A stretch of 64,000 nt of DNA from Bacteroidales bacterium (GTDB taxonomy: Bacteria > Bacteroidota > Bacteroidia > Bacteroidales > UBA932): the NCBI GenBank assembly GCA_017550025.1, contig JAFYLU010000064.1:1-64000 (forward strand), in the 5' to 3' direction. Each line of letters opens with the position of its first letter. Position 1 is the stretch's first letter. The notes beneath the pieces were generated by a model. That model searched no databases and had not been told where the DNA came from. It saw only the letters and a list, made by a program, of their open reading frames with translations. The translations under genes and the position numbers were made by a program. Below are positions 54,464 to 63,286 of this stretch, in pieces.

Positions 54464-54468
54464 ACAAA
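54438..54468 (-). promoter_or_regulatory. Promoter of outer-membrane barrel paralogue 2
   Basis: On the minus strand TTTG (54465-54468), 19 bp, TATATTTG (54438-54445). Full match to the phylum pattern. Start of transcription is expected near 54431, inside the inverted-repeat arm. Confidence 0.8.
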
Positions 54469-54488
54469 ACTATTGACAGTTAAATTTC

Positions 54489-54782
54489 CTAATACGATTT
54501 CTCAATATTCCAGACAAAAGCCCTTATGCCAAGATCAGGAGTTTCCTCATCCATCTCCTTCAGCTGCGCAAGAATTGGATCAACTTTGTCGTCAGAGACG
54601 AATGTGAGCATCGCATTATTCATCGTAGGCCATGCATGGTTTCCAAGATGAGGCTCGCCTGTAAATCCGCCTCTTCCGGCAATATCCTGCCACATGGTAA
54701 AGCCACGGCATCCGAGCTTCTCGATTGCATCTGCAATCTCCATGTTATAGGCCTGGTCATATGCTATAAAGATACCTTTCAT
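54489..54782 (-). CDS. PII-like small protein in efflux operon
   Basis: The 97-residue protein has a ferredoxin-like beta-alpha-beta-beta-alpha-beta pattern: KGIFIAYDQ, then helix EIADAIEKLGC, a loop GRGGFTGEPHLGNHAW in the T-loop place, MLTFVSDDKVDPILAQL, and a last strand IRAFVWNI. This resembles PII-like proteins related to DUF3240, which are sometimes encoded next to metal RND pumps. It lies 187 bp after the RND permease on the same strand. The start is at 54782; a GTG/ATG-rich upstream extension crosses a repeat and is rejected. Role is inferred as a sensor or regulator of the pump. Confidence 0.78.
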   Translation of the reverse strand: MKGIFIAYDQAYNMEIADAIEKLGCRGFTMWQDIAGRGGFTGEPHLGNHAWPTMNNAMLTFVSDDKVDPILAQLKEMDEETPDLGIRAFVWNIEKSY

Positions 54783-54784
54783 AT

Positions 54785-54827
54785 TTTTCAATATCATTAC
54801 TTTATTCAACGATTGTAAACTTTTCAC
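54785..54827 (-). repeat. 43-bp direct repeat, copy 1 (leader of PII-like gene)
   Basis: It differs by one base from 54928-54970 and lies immediately upstream of the PII-like start codon. Confidence 0.92.
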
Positions 54828-54884
54828 TTCTTTCGGCAGAGTGCAGAAATATGAAAAACATTTCCACATTACCTCTCCCCTAAA

Positions 54885-54905
54885 TCCCCTCTCTTGGAGA
54901 GGGGA
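54885..54905. repeat. 9-bp palindrome with 3-nt loop in the 100-bp spacer
   Basis: Stem 54885-54893 with 54897-54905 (G/C-rich, TTG loop). The surrounding CCCCTAAATCCCCTCT-type sequence resembles a short repeat that recurs in Bacteroidetes genomes, as far as I recall. Confidence 0.7.
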
Positions 54906-54927
54906 CTTGCCATCGCTCCGCTCAAAG

Positions 54928-54970
54928 TTTTCAATATCATTACTTTATTCAACGATTGTAAACTTGTCAC
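54928..54970 (-). repeat. 43-bp direct repeat, copy 2 (after RND permease)
   Basis: Second copy of 54785-54827; it begins at the last base of the permease stop codon on the minus strand. The unit spacing is 143 bp. Confidence 0.92.
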
Positions 54971-57900
54971 TATGACCTTGCGGCCTTGCGGGCAGCACGA
55001 CGCTCCTGCCATGAAGCCATCGAAGCGTATACTGTAGGGATAATGACGAGGGTAACGAGAGTTGAAATCGAAAGACCCCATGCCACAACCATACCGAGCG
55101 AACGCCACATTTCAGAACCTTCACCCTGTCCTACAGCCATAGGGATCATACCGAGAACCGTTGTAAGGGTAGTCATGAGGATAGGACGGAGACGTGATTT
55201 CGCTGCAATAACCGAAGCCTCTGTCACGCTCTTTCCTCTTTCACGCATGAGGATAGTATAGTCGATGAGCACGATACCGTTCTTCACTACGATACCCATC
55301 AGGATGAGGATACCGATCATACCCATTGCTCCGAGAGGTGTTCCTGTCACAAAGAGACCGAGAAGAACTCCCACGAATGCGAACGGAATAGAGAACATGA
55401 TCACGAAAGGACTCATGAACGACTCGAACTGTGAAGCCATCACTATATATACAAGGATGATGATCATTATAAGGAGCATGATAAGGTCACCGAACATCTC
55501 CTGCTGATCCTCATACGAACCACCGATCTTTACAGCAAGCTCCGAAGGAATCTCCATATCTGCAAGAACAGCATTTGTAGCCTCGACTGCATCTGAGAGG
55601 GCCACGCCATTGGCAACCACTCCTGACACAGTGATGAGACGCTCTCTGTTCTTTCTCGAGATTGAAGGAGGTGTGAGGGATTCCACAACCTTTCCAAGGT
55701 CCTTTATCCTTACACCCTTGCCGGCATTGTTGTAGATGATGATGTTTTCAATATCCTCGATGCTTGTACGGAACTCAGGAGCATAACGCACACGGATATC
55801 ATACTCGTCACCATCCTCACGATAGTATGACTGGGTCGATCCGTTCATCGCTGCACTGAGATATGAAGCGGCAGTAGTACTGTTGAGGCCGTTCACGGCG
55901 AGCTTTTCGCGGTCGAAGTCCACCTGATACTCCGGCGTATATTCATCACGGCTGAGAAGCACCTGCGCGAACGCTCCCGACTTGATCATCTTCTCCTGAG
56001 CCTCTTTGGCAACGATATCGGTAGTTTCGAAATCGAATCCATAGATTTCGAAATCTACGGTAGAAGCTCCACCCATACCTCCCTGGGCACCTTCGGTCAC
56101 ACGAACCTTCTTGAACTCAGGATAGTCTGCAAGGATTCCGCGGACTGCGTCAGCTATCTCTCCTGTCGAACGCTCGCGGTCCTCCATACTGCCGACATTG
56201 ATATTGTATGATACCACATGCGTACCGTTAGTCTGCATTGCCGCAAAGGAGTTGTCAGAGTCAGCCTGTCCAAGAGCAAATGAGCAGTTAACGATCTCCG
56301 GAATGGCAGCAGCGAACTTCTGATAGATTTCATGTCCGAGTTCCCTTGTCACCGCCTGTCCTGTACCGGCAGGAAGTTCAAGCTGGACAGTGATACGTCC
56401 GTCATCGGCTTTCGGGAAGAACTCTGTCTTCATCACAGGTGCGATACCTCCCACAGTTGCTGCAAACACAATCAGTGAAATGACAACGACTATGGTTCTG
56501 TGTCCTATACACCAGTTGATAAGACGGCCATATCCGGCAGAGATCAGGTCGATGAACTTATTGAAGTTTCCGAAGATCAGATCATGAAGCTTTCCATGCT
56601 TCGGCTTGAAGCGAAGGAACTGCGAACAAAGCATCGGAATCAGGGTAAGTGCACCGATTGTAGACACGATCATGATGATGCTGGTGATCCAACCGAGCTG
56701 CTTGAACATAAGTCCCGCCATACCCTTGATCATTGTCAACGGAAGGAATACGGCAAGCATGGTCAATGTGGAAGCGATAACTGAAATACCCACCTCCTGG
56801 GTAGCATGAACGGCTGCTTCCTTCGGCTTGGCACCTCTTTCGAGATGAGTCGAAATATTCTCAAGCACCACAATGGCATCGTCCACAACCATACCGATCG
56901 CGATCGAGAGAGATGACATGGAAACGATGTTCAGAGTGTTTCCTGTAGCCCAGAGATACATCAATGAAGCAAGGAGGGAAACAGGAATCGAAAGGACGAT
57001 GATAAATGTCGCACGCCATCTTCCGAGGAAGAGGTAAACGACGAGCATCACGATGAGGAAGGTAACTATGATTGTCTCCTTCAACGAGTTGAGTGTATTC
57101 AGGATATTGTCAGAGCCGTCAACGACTGTCCTGATCTGGATATCAGATGGGAGTGTCTGCTCGATCTTCTTCATCTCCTTCTTGACACCCTTGATCACAT
57201 TCACGGTATTGGCATCCGCCTGCTTCTGGATGACGATCTGTGCACCCTGTGTACCGTTTACATAAGCTTCCTGATATCTTTCCTCCACTCCGTCAACCAC
57301 ACGGGCAACATCACGGAGATATACTGTTTTTCCGCCAACATGTCCGAGAACGATATCAAGCATCTCTTCGGCAGACTTGAACTCCTTCTCCACACGAAGA
57401 GCATATGCGTTTGATCCTATGTCCACAGATCCTGAAGGCACATTCCTGTTTTCCGACGCGATTATGCTTGAGATTCCGGCAACTGTAAGACCATAAGCCT
57501 CGAGCTTGTTAGGGTCGCAATATACCTGGATCTCACGCTGCGGTGCTCCGGCAATAGACACCGTACCCACACCTGAAACGCGGGCGAGAGGAGTCGCAAC
57601 CTTCTCATCGAGGATCTTCTCAAGAGCCTGAAGACTCTCGTCTGCAGTCGCAGCCATGATCATGATAGGCATGTCGTCTGCGCTGAACTTGAAGATGACA
57701 GGAAGCGTGACTCCGTCCGGAAGCACGGAGTTCACCATGTCGAGCTTATCGCGGACATCGTTGGTAGCGACATCGATATCCACACCCTCCACGAATTCAA
57801 GCGTGATAAGTGATATGTTTTCCTTTGATGTGGAAGTAAGATTCTTGAGATCACTCACACCGTTCAGGGAGTTTTCGAGAACCTTGGTAAGGTTGGTCTC

Positions 57901-58077
57901 GATATCCTCCGCACTGGCTCCCGGATACGAAGACATGACCATGACCACATTCGCATCAAACTTCGGGAACCTGTCCAATGATATGTTAATCAGCGAAAAA
58001 ACACCGAAGATCGCCATCGCGATGAAGACCAGCGACGTCGTTACGGGATTATTTACCGCTTTTCTGTAAATACTCAT
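54970..58077 (-). CDS. RND efflux transporter, inner-membrane permease (HAE1 type)
   Basis: The 1035-residue permease has twelve membrane helices in two repeats with large periplasmic loops after TM1 and TM7. The proton-relay acidic pair is GMVVDDAIVVLENI in TM4. The N-terminal SIYRKAVNNPVTTSLVFIAMAIFG and C-terminal LGMVVAWGLSISTLVTLVIIPTVYA are HAE1-like. It uses the proton gradient to export drugs, detergents or other amphiphiles. Substrate is not predictable; it is not obviously of the heavy-metal class. It is third in a tolC-adaptor-permease operon. Confidence 0.94.
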   Translation of the reverse strand: MSIYRKAVNNPVTTSLVFIAMAIFGVFSLINISLDRFPKFDANVVMVMSSYPGASAEDIETNLTKVLENSLNGVSDLKNLTSTSKENISLITLEFVEGVDIDVATNDVRDKLDMVNSVLPDGVTLPVIFKFSADDMPIMIMAATADESLQALEKILDEKVATPLARVSGVGTVSIAGAPQREIQVYCDPNKLEAYGLTVAGISSIIASENRNVPSGSVDIGSNAYALRVEKEFKSAEEMLDIVLGHVGGKTVYLRDVARVVDGVEERYQEAYVNGTQGAQIVIQKQADANTVNVIKGVKKEMKKIEQTLPSDIQIRTVVDGSDNILNTLNSLKETIIVTFLIVMLVVYLFLGRWRATFIIVLSIPVSLLASLMYLWATGNTLNIVSMSSLSIAIGMVVDDAIVVLENISTHLERGAKPKEAAVHATQEVGISVIASTLTMLAVFLPLTMIKGMAGLMFKQLGWITSIIMIVSTIGALTLIPMLCSQFLRFKPKHGKLHDLIFGNFNKFIDLISAGYGRLINWCIGHRTIVVVISLIVFAATVGGIAPVMKTEFFPKADDGRITVQLELPAGTGQAVTRELGHEIYQKFAAAIPEIVNCSFALGQADSDNSFAAMQTNGTHVVSYNINVGSMEDRERSTGEIADAVRGILADYPEFKKVRVTEGAQGGMGGASTVDFEIYGFDFETTDIVAKEAQEKMIKSGAFAQVLLSRDEYTPEYQVDFDREKLAVNGLNSTTAASYLSAAMNGSTQSYYREDGDEYDIRVRYAPEFRTSIEDIENIIIYNNAGKGVRIKDLGKVVESLTPPSISRKNRERLITVSGVVANGVALSDAVEATNAVLADMEIPSELAVKIGGSYEDQQEMFGDLIMLLIMIIILVYIVMASQFESFMSPFVIMFSIPFAFVGVLLGLFVTGTPLGAMGMIGILILMGIVVKNGIVLIDYTILMRERGKSVTEASVIAAKSRLRPILMTTLTTVLGMIPMAVGQGEGSEMWRSLGMVVAWGLSISTLVTLVIIPTVYASMASWQERRAARKAARS

Positions 58078-58086
58078 ATTATGACC

Positions 58087-59118
58087 TTATTCGTTTACTG
58101 TTACCTTAATTCCATCCTTAAGACGGATCTGACCTCCGACAACGACCTTTGCGCCATCACAAAGTCCCTCGAGAACCTCATATTCAGCACCCATACGGCG
58201 ACCGAGAACAACTTTCTGATATGTGACTGTTCCGTCCTCGTTGAGCACATATACGAATCTCTCACCTGATCCCTGCTGCTTTACAACAGCAACATCCGGA
58301 ATCACCACGCTGTTGTTTGAACCGAACTTCACAGTAGCTCTCACGAACATTCCCGGACGGAGAGTGCTGTAGTTGTTGTCAATCACTACCTCTACGGTAA
58401 ATGTTCTTGTTGCAGGATCAACTGTAGGATAGATCTTTCTGATCTTTCCGGTGAAAGTCTTTCCAGGAAGGGCATCAGCTACGATTTCAACAGAATCACC
58501 CTTGCTGACCTTTGAATAATCAGTCTCCGAGATACCGACAAGCATCTTCACAGGAACGATCTGCTCTACTGTATATATAGGAGCACTCATGGCATACATG
58601 TCTCCTGCGTCATAATTACGGGCAGTGATCACACCATTGATAGGAGATACCAGAGTAGCATTTTCCTTAAGGTTCTCATACTGGGTCCTGCTGACATTGT
58701 AAGCCATCTCGATAGCATCAAGATCAGACTTCGAAAGTCCGCCCACCTCATAGAGCTCCCTCATACGGTTGAGCTCTGTCTCATTGTTCTTGAGCTGAAG
58801 CTCTACCTGTGCAAGCTGGGTCTGGTCCATCTCTGCCACAACCTGACCTTTCTTCACGAAATCTCCGATATCAACAAGAATCTTGCTGATTCGTCCTGCA
58901 GTCTGGGGAGCGATGTTATTCTTCACATATGCCTGAATAGTAGAAGTATAAGTCGCAAGCTGCGGCACTTCCTGCATATGAACCTGCTGGACTGAAACTG
59001 TAGGAATGATTTCCTCTGCAGCTACAGTCTTGCCGGCTGTCTTCGTGTTTGAATTGCCGCAACCTGCCGTCAGAACGACAGCAGCTGCAGCTGACATAAT
59101 CCTGAAAATAGTCTTCAT
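58087..59118 (-). CDS. RND efflux periplasmic adaptor (membrane fusion) lipoprotein
   Basis: The 343-residue protein has a lipoprotein signal with Cys20 (VLTAGC). A barrel-sandwich/lipoyl half-motif (NNIAPQTAGRISKILVDIGDFVKKGQ), an alpha-hairpin (about 95-145), its partner ATLVSPINGVITARNYDAGD, and a beta-barrel and membrane-proximal domain follow. It bridges the permease and the TolC-like channel. It lies 9 bp before the permease gene and 24 bp after the TolC gene. Confidence 0.93.
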   Translation of the reverse strand: MKTIFRIMSAAAAVVLTAGCGNSNTKTAGKTVAAEEIIPTVSVQQVHMQEVPQLATYTSTIQAYVKNNIAPQTAGRISKILVDIGDFVKKGQVVAEMDQTQLAQVELQLKNNETELNRMRELYEVGGLSKSDLDAIEMAYNVSRTQYENLKENATLVSPINGVITARNYDAGDMYAMSAPIYTVEQIVPVKMLVGISETDYSKVSKGDSVEIVADALPGKTFTGKIRKIYPTVDPATRTFTVEVVIDNNYSTLRPGMFVRATVKFGSNNSVVIPDVAVVKQQGSGERFVYVLNEDGTVTYQKVVLGRRMGAEYEVLEGLCDGAKVVVGGQIRLKDGIKVTVNE

Positions 59119-59142
59119 ATCGTATATCTTTTAATTTCTATG

Positions 59143-60558
59143 TTAGTCTATGAAATCGTGTCCGAGAGTCTGCTCAAGCTGGGCCTTGGCAACAACGAAG
59201 TTGTAAATAGCCTGATATTCCGCGAGCTTTGCCTGTGTGAGGGCGAGCTGGGCGTCATTAAGCTCGATGAGCTTGCCTCTTCCCACACGGTATGATGCCT
59301 CTGAAATATCATATGCCTTCTGTGCTGAAGCCACAGCATTCTGAGCCGCATAATAACTCTTCATATTCATCTCCATGGTATTGAGGCTCTGTCGGATGGC
59401 AATCTTGAGCTGACGCTCTGTATTCTCCACCTGAAGCTTCACCTGCTCATACTGGTTCTTTGCCTGACGAATCTGCTGATAGCGTTTTCCGCCGGAGAAG
59501 ATAGGAATGCTGAGGCTGAGGCCTGCAGTAGAATATGGAATCCAAGGAAATTCTCTGAAAGCCACATCATTGGCCATAGACATGTAAGAGAAGTTGAATG
59601 AAGCCGCAAGGCTAGGGATATTGGCGTACTTCTGAAGCTTGATGTTCTCTGCAAGCTGCTCTGCCTGGATCGCAAGCTGCTTCATTGTAGAGTTCATGTC
59701 CAAAGTCGCACCATCATACTGATTGATGTCATACAGCATCTGCTGCGAATAGTCTGAAAGAGATCCTGCAACATCCATTTCCATGTCAAGGTTAACACCC
59801 AGCACAGCCTTGAGCTGCCACAACGCGAGAATGATGGAACTTTCGGCATTGTAAACATTCGGCACAGCCTGCTCTACATTTGTCCTTGCTCTTACAAGTT
59901 CGAACTCTGACGCCTTCTGCGCATCATATCTCTTCTTGGTCTCTTCATAGTTTCCAAGGGCATTCTCATAGACCTCCTTGTACACATTGAATGCCTCCTT
60001 CGCAAAAAGAACGGCGAAATAAGAATTCTTGACCTGGGTAACGGTCTCCAGACGAGAACTGCGTGCCTTCTCGACCGCAAGCTCTACATCCATGGCTGAG
60101 ATCTTGAGTCCCTGCCAGAGCTGCGCATTAACCAAAGGCATGGCTACGGTAGCTGAAGCCGTAATTGTGTTGAACATACCCACCTCGATCTTCATAGGCT
60201 CCTGGCCTTCGCCCATAGACATGAACATCGCCTGCTTCTTGATTGTCCTCTGATAAGATCCTGTGAGATCTATCGAAGGGAAGAGCGAGGCATATGCTCC
60301 TTTCTTTGCAAAGCCAGTCCTTTCAATCTCCATGTCAGCCACCTTGACCGACACATTTTCACTTAAGGCAATCTCGAGAGCCTGCTCCAAAGTGATGGTC
60401 ACCGGAGCTGCCGCCGAGTCAGTCTTCTCAATGATGTGCCCGCTTTCGGCATTCGCAGTCTCCTCCGGCGCAGTATTTGTCATGTATTGCGCAGAAGCAG
60501 AGAACTGTGCCACAAGAGCACCTGTAATGATTGCTGTAATTACCGCTGATTTCTTCAT
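59143..60558 (-). CDS. TolC-family outer-membrane efflux protein
   Basis: The 471-residue protein has a signal peptide (about 1-23) and two OEP repeats of long helices (about 60-250 and 270-465). YFAVLFAKEAFNVYKEVYENA and SYRVGRGKLIELNDAQLAL are typical helix stretches. It forms the outer-membrane channel of the pump. It is the first gene of the efflux operon; the 145-bp gap to the AraC gene should hold its promoter, but I see only a weak -7 match (GATATTTG, 60595-60602, minus strand). Confidence 0.92.
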   Translation of the reverse strand: MKKSAVITAIITGALVAQFSASAQYMTNTAPEETANAESGHIIEKTDSAAAPVTITLEQALEIALSENVSVKVADMEIERTGFAKKGAYASLFPSIDLTGSYQRTIKKQAMFMSMGEGQEPMKIEVGMFNTITASATVAMPLVNAQLWQGLKISAMDVELAVEKARSSRLETVTQVKNSYFAVLFAKEAFNVYKEVYENALGNYEETKKRYDAQKASEFELVRARTNVEQAVPNVYNAESSIILALWQLKAVLGVNLDMEMDVAGSLSDYSQQMLYDINQYDGATLDMNSTMKQLAIQAEQLAENIKLQKYANIPSLAASFNFSYMSMANDVAFREFPWIPYSTAGLSLSIPIFSGGKRYQQIRQAKNQYEQVKLQVENTERQLKIAIRQSLNTMEMNMKSYYAAQNAVASAQKAYDISEASYRVGRGKLIELNDAQLALTQAKLAEYQAIYNFVVAKAQLEQTLGHDFID

Positions 60559-60653
60559 TTGATATATACACTAAACTAATTAATTCCAAGAGTGCAAATA
60601 TCAGCAAATTCTACACCAAAAACACCATCCGTATTGGTCCAAAATCACACAGA

Positions 60654-60685
60654 TTTGGTTCAAAGTTTTAAAATCGCTATATTTG
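60654..60685 (+). promoter_or_regulatory. Promoter of the AraC-type regulator
   Basis: TTTG (60654-60657), 20 bp, TATATTTG (60678-60685). The predicted transcription start lies about 12 bp before the ATG at 60704, which argues against the in-frame TTG at 60683 as the start. Confidence 0.8.
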
Positions 60686-60703
60686 GCCGACAAAGGTAAT
60701 AAA

Positions 60704-61678
60704 ATGAGAGAAAAAAGCCAAAGCGCCTTAAAGCCAGCCATCTTATTCGGAGAGAAGAATGTCTCACGAGTCGGATACATAGACGGTTACATCTTTGCCT
60801 GCGAGATCGAAGGAGAAGGACACATATCATATATGAAACCCCGTCGTCCCAAGTATCACCTTGTGATCATCGTGCTGAAAGGCAACATAAACCTTATCAT
60901 TAACGGAGAAAGGTTCTCATTCGGAAAAAACTCCTACATAAACCTTCCGACATGGACGGACATATACGAAATCCATTACGACAAGGATTTCCATGCCATG
61001 GCGGCAGCTACGGACAACAGTGTCCTCGAGGACATATTTCAGAACAGGAATCCGTTCCCGCCAGACTTCAGATTCAGGATAGACCATGGCCTCGGCGGAG
61101 AAATAATGGATATAGAAGACATTCAGACGCTCCGGAAAGACATCAGCAACATGATAACTTCATTATCAAACCACGATCACTATTTTGCTGAAGAAATCAA
61201 CTACGCATACTTCTACATCCTCCTTACAGACATGGCGGACATGCTGTGGAAACGTTATGGAAAGGAGGCCCCTTCCAGACATCCGGACATGAAGAGGGCG
61301 GACGGAATACTCAAGGAATTCGCCACCATCCTGACAGAAAACATTGAAAAGGAGACAAGCGTGGGATTCTATGCAGAAAAACTGTGCATCTCAAAGCAGT
61401 ATCTCTCGCTGATTGTAAAGGAAAAGACCCATACAACCATAGGCACAATTATGGCCGCCGTAAGAACGGAAGCGGCAGCACGCCTGTTGAGGGATCCGGA
61501 ACTCAGCATACAACAGATTGCCGAAAGGATGACATTTGCAGACCAGTCATCATTCGGCAAATTCTTCAAGAAACATGCAGGGGTATCCCCTCTGAAATAC
61601 AGGCAGAAGCTCAAGAAGACCCTGCTCTCACTCCGTCCGAAGGAGATCAGCGGTCAATCGCAGCGACGCGATTATTAA
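60704..61678 (+). CDS. AraC-family transcriptional regulator
   Basis: The 324-residue protein has an N-terminal cupin-like sensing domain (about 15-150; PKYHLVIIVLKGNINLIINGERF) and a C-terminal AraC double helix-turn-helix. The first HTH is SVGFYAEKLCISKQYLSLIV, the second IQQIAERMTFADQSSFGKFF, then the closing GVSPLKYRQ. It is divergent from the tolC-adaptor-permease operon with 145 bp between, so it probably controls that operon and itself. Its stop overlaps the stop of the convergent ProXp-ala-like gene by two bases. Confidence 0.92.
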   Translation: MREKSQSALKPAILFGEKNVSRVGYIDGYIFACEIEGEGHISYMKPRRPKYHLVIIVLKGNINLIINGERFSFGKNSYINLPTWTDIYEIHYDKDFHAMAAATDNSVLEDIFQNRNPFPPDFRFRIDHGLGGEIMDIEDIQTLRKDISNMITSLSNHDHYFAEEINYAYFYILLTDMADMLWKRYGKEAPSRHPDMKRADGILKEFATILTENIEKETSVGFYAEKLCISKQYLSLIVKEKTHTTIGTIMAAVRTEAAARLLRDPELSIQQIAERMTFADQSSFGKFFKKHAGVSPLKYRQKLKKTLLSLRPKEISGQSQRRDY

Positions 61679-62226
61679 AACTCCGGCGACACCTCCAGCC
61701 ACTCGTACTCTCCTCCCCAGATCTCGAGGTAACGCATGAAATCCGCATTTGAAAGGACCACGCTGGCTGTGTTGTCGCAAGGATGGAAACTTATCTTTTC
61801 GGAAACCTGAAGATCCTTGTCCAGAAAGAGCTTCACTCTATAGCCATTCGGAAAATGTTCCTTTGTCAGTTCATCTGTTTTCATGTCATGAATCAGACCA
61901 AGAGGCGACACGGAGCCTGGCAGCAGACCAAGACAACGCTCCATACGTTCAGCTGAAGCGAAAGACAGCTTTCCTTGCTTAAGCATACGCTCAAGCGAGT
62001 GTATCGCAAGTTCCTTATGGCACTCGAACACCACCAGATAATGGCGGTTTCCCTTATGGTTCCTGAAAAAGAGATTCTTGCAGTGGGTGGAATCTATATC
62101 CTTCCAATATTCAAGCGCAAGCTCGATGGTAGGAAGAGGGGGATGCGTATGAAGCTCATAAGCGAGGCCATGCTCTTCAAGGAAAGCAATGACCTCGGCT
62201 ATGCGTGCGTTTTCGGTTTTTTCCAT
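61675..62226 (-). CDS. Prolyl-tRNA deacylase (ProXp-ala/YbaK-like)
   Basis: The 183-residue protein belongs to the INS/YbaK-like trans-editing family that hydrolyses mischarged Ala- or Cys-tRNA-Pro. DSTHCKNLFFRNHKGNRHYLVV holds the conserved Lys of the catalytic pocket, and SVSPLGLIHD matches the ProXp-ala GxxxPxG-like loop. Length and layout favour ProXp-ala. Its start overlaps the lgt stop by one base (TAATG), so translation is coupled to lgt. The 3' end overlaps the AraC gene by 4 bp. Confidence 0.9.
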   Translation of the reverse strand: MEKTENARIAEVIAFLEEHGLAYELHTHPPLPTIELALEYWKDIDSTHCKNLFFRNHKGNRHYLVVFECHKELAIHSLERMLKQGKLSFASAERMERCLGLLPGSVSPLGLIHDMKTDELTKEHFPNGYRVKLFLDKDLQVSEKISFHPCDNTASVVLSNADFMRYLEIWGGEYEWLEVSPEF

Positions 62227-63107
62227 TATCTGTTTATCGGCTTTGCGAAATTTGTAGGTTCAGCCTTCTTCTTTTGAGGATGCACGATGGCAGCAGGCTG
62301 CTTGCGCATATAGCTGTAGACAAGAAAGCCTATTCCCAAGAGTATGAATGGTATGCTGAGGCACTGGCCCATATTGAGAACCATATCCTGCTCGAATCCC
62401 ACCTGCGGTTCCTTGATGAATTCGATGAGGAAACGCATTCCGAAACATCCGATGAAGAATGTACCGATAAAGAAACCTCTGTAAAGCTTGTCAAGTCTGA
62501 ACTTATACATGAGTATCTGGAAGATACCGAGAAGGAAATAACTCAAGGCCTCATAAAGCTGCGTCGGATGCTTCGGCTCCGTCTCCCCGCGGAGCTCAAA
62601 AATGAAACCCCAAGGAAGATTAGTCACATCTCCGTATATCTCGGAATTGCAAAGATTTCCCAGACGGATGAATGTCGCCGCAAAACATACGGCAATGGCA
62701 AGATGGTCAAGAATCCAGACAAAGTCAAAATTATATTTGCGGCCATAATGTCTTGCAAACCACCACATCGCAATAAACAGGGCTATTGTACCGCCATGGC
62801 TGGCAAGACCTCCCTTCCACGGCATGAAGATTTCCCAGAAACCCTTCCAGCTGCCCAGGTAGTAATCAGGCTGATAAAAAAGACAATGTCCAAGGCGGGC
62901 ACCTACGATCGTACCTATCAGAAGTGTATAAAGTAGCGGATCCAGGAGTGTCTGCGGGACTCCCTCTCTTTTGAAAAACCATTTGAATATGTACCATCCG
63001 AGGATAAATCCCGATACGAAAAGCAATGAATACCACCTGAGGGAGATAGGACCGATACTCAATATCTCCGGATTCATATGCCAGTTTACTACCAATGTTT
63101 CAAACAT
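62226..63107 (-). CDS. lgt: Prolipoprotein diacylglyceryl transferase
   Basis: The 293-residue integral membrane enzyme attaches diacylglycerol to the Cys of lipoproteins such as the FKBP and adaptor proteins encoded in this window. Seven or so helices are seen. GARLGHCLFYQ, GGLASHGG (essential His) and FIRLGNLCNSEIYG (conserved Arg and Asn) are signature parts. A Lys/Pro-rich C-terminal end (QKKKAEPTNFAKPINR) is cytoplasmic. A promoter lies at 63128-63161. Confidence 0.95.
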   Translation of the reverse strand: MFETLVVNWHMNPEILSIGPISLRWYSLLFVSGFILGWYIFKWFFKREGVPQTLLDPLLYTLLIGTIVGARLGHCLFYQPDYYLGSWKGFWEIFMPWKGGLASHGGTIALFIAMWWFARHYGRKYNFDFVWILDHLAIAVCFAATFIRLGNLCNSEIYGDVTNLPWGFIFELRGETEPKHPTQLYEALSYFLLGIFQILMYKFRLDKLYRGFFIGTFFIGCFGMRFLIEFIKEPQVGFEQDMVLNMGQCLSIPFILLGIGFLVYSYMRKQPAAIVHPQKKKAEPTNFAKPINR

Positions 63108-63127
63108 AATATCATAATTTAAGACTG

Positions 63128-63161
63128 CAAAGATAGTAATTAGACACGCAAATAGGACAAA
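63128..63161 (-). promoter_or_regulatory. Promoter of lgt
   Basis: On the minus strand TTTG (63158-63161), 22 bp, TATCTTTG (63128-63135). Spacing is slightly long. The transcription start would be about 14 bp before the ATG. Confidence 0.65.
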
Positions 63162-63228
63162 AACTACATTAAAACGACATCCGAAACATTAAACGACAAC
63201 ACACAACAGCGGAAGCCTTGAACAAAAG

Positions 63229-63259
63229 AAAAAATGGCCACCGGGAAACCGATGGCCAT
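63229..63259 (-). terminator. Rho-independent terminator of tsf
   Basis: An 11-bp stem with one mismatch (63234-63244 with 63249-63259) and GAAA/TTTC loop, followed on the minus strand by a run of T. Confidence 0.9.
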
Positions 63260-63286
63260 CTGTATATGGATTTTGTAGATCCGAAA

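Noticed and set aside
54783..54869. N-terminal extension of the PII-like protein
   Set aside because: It crosses the 43-bp repeat, and the PII-like fold begins at 54782 (MKGIFIAYD).
60683..60703. TTG start of the AraC gene
   Set aside because: It falls inside the -7 promoter box at 60678-60685; the ATG at 60704 is used.
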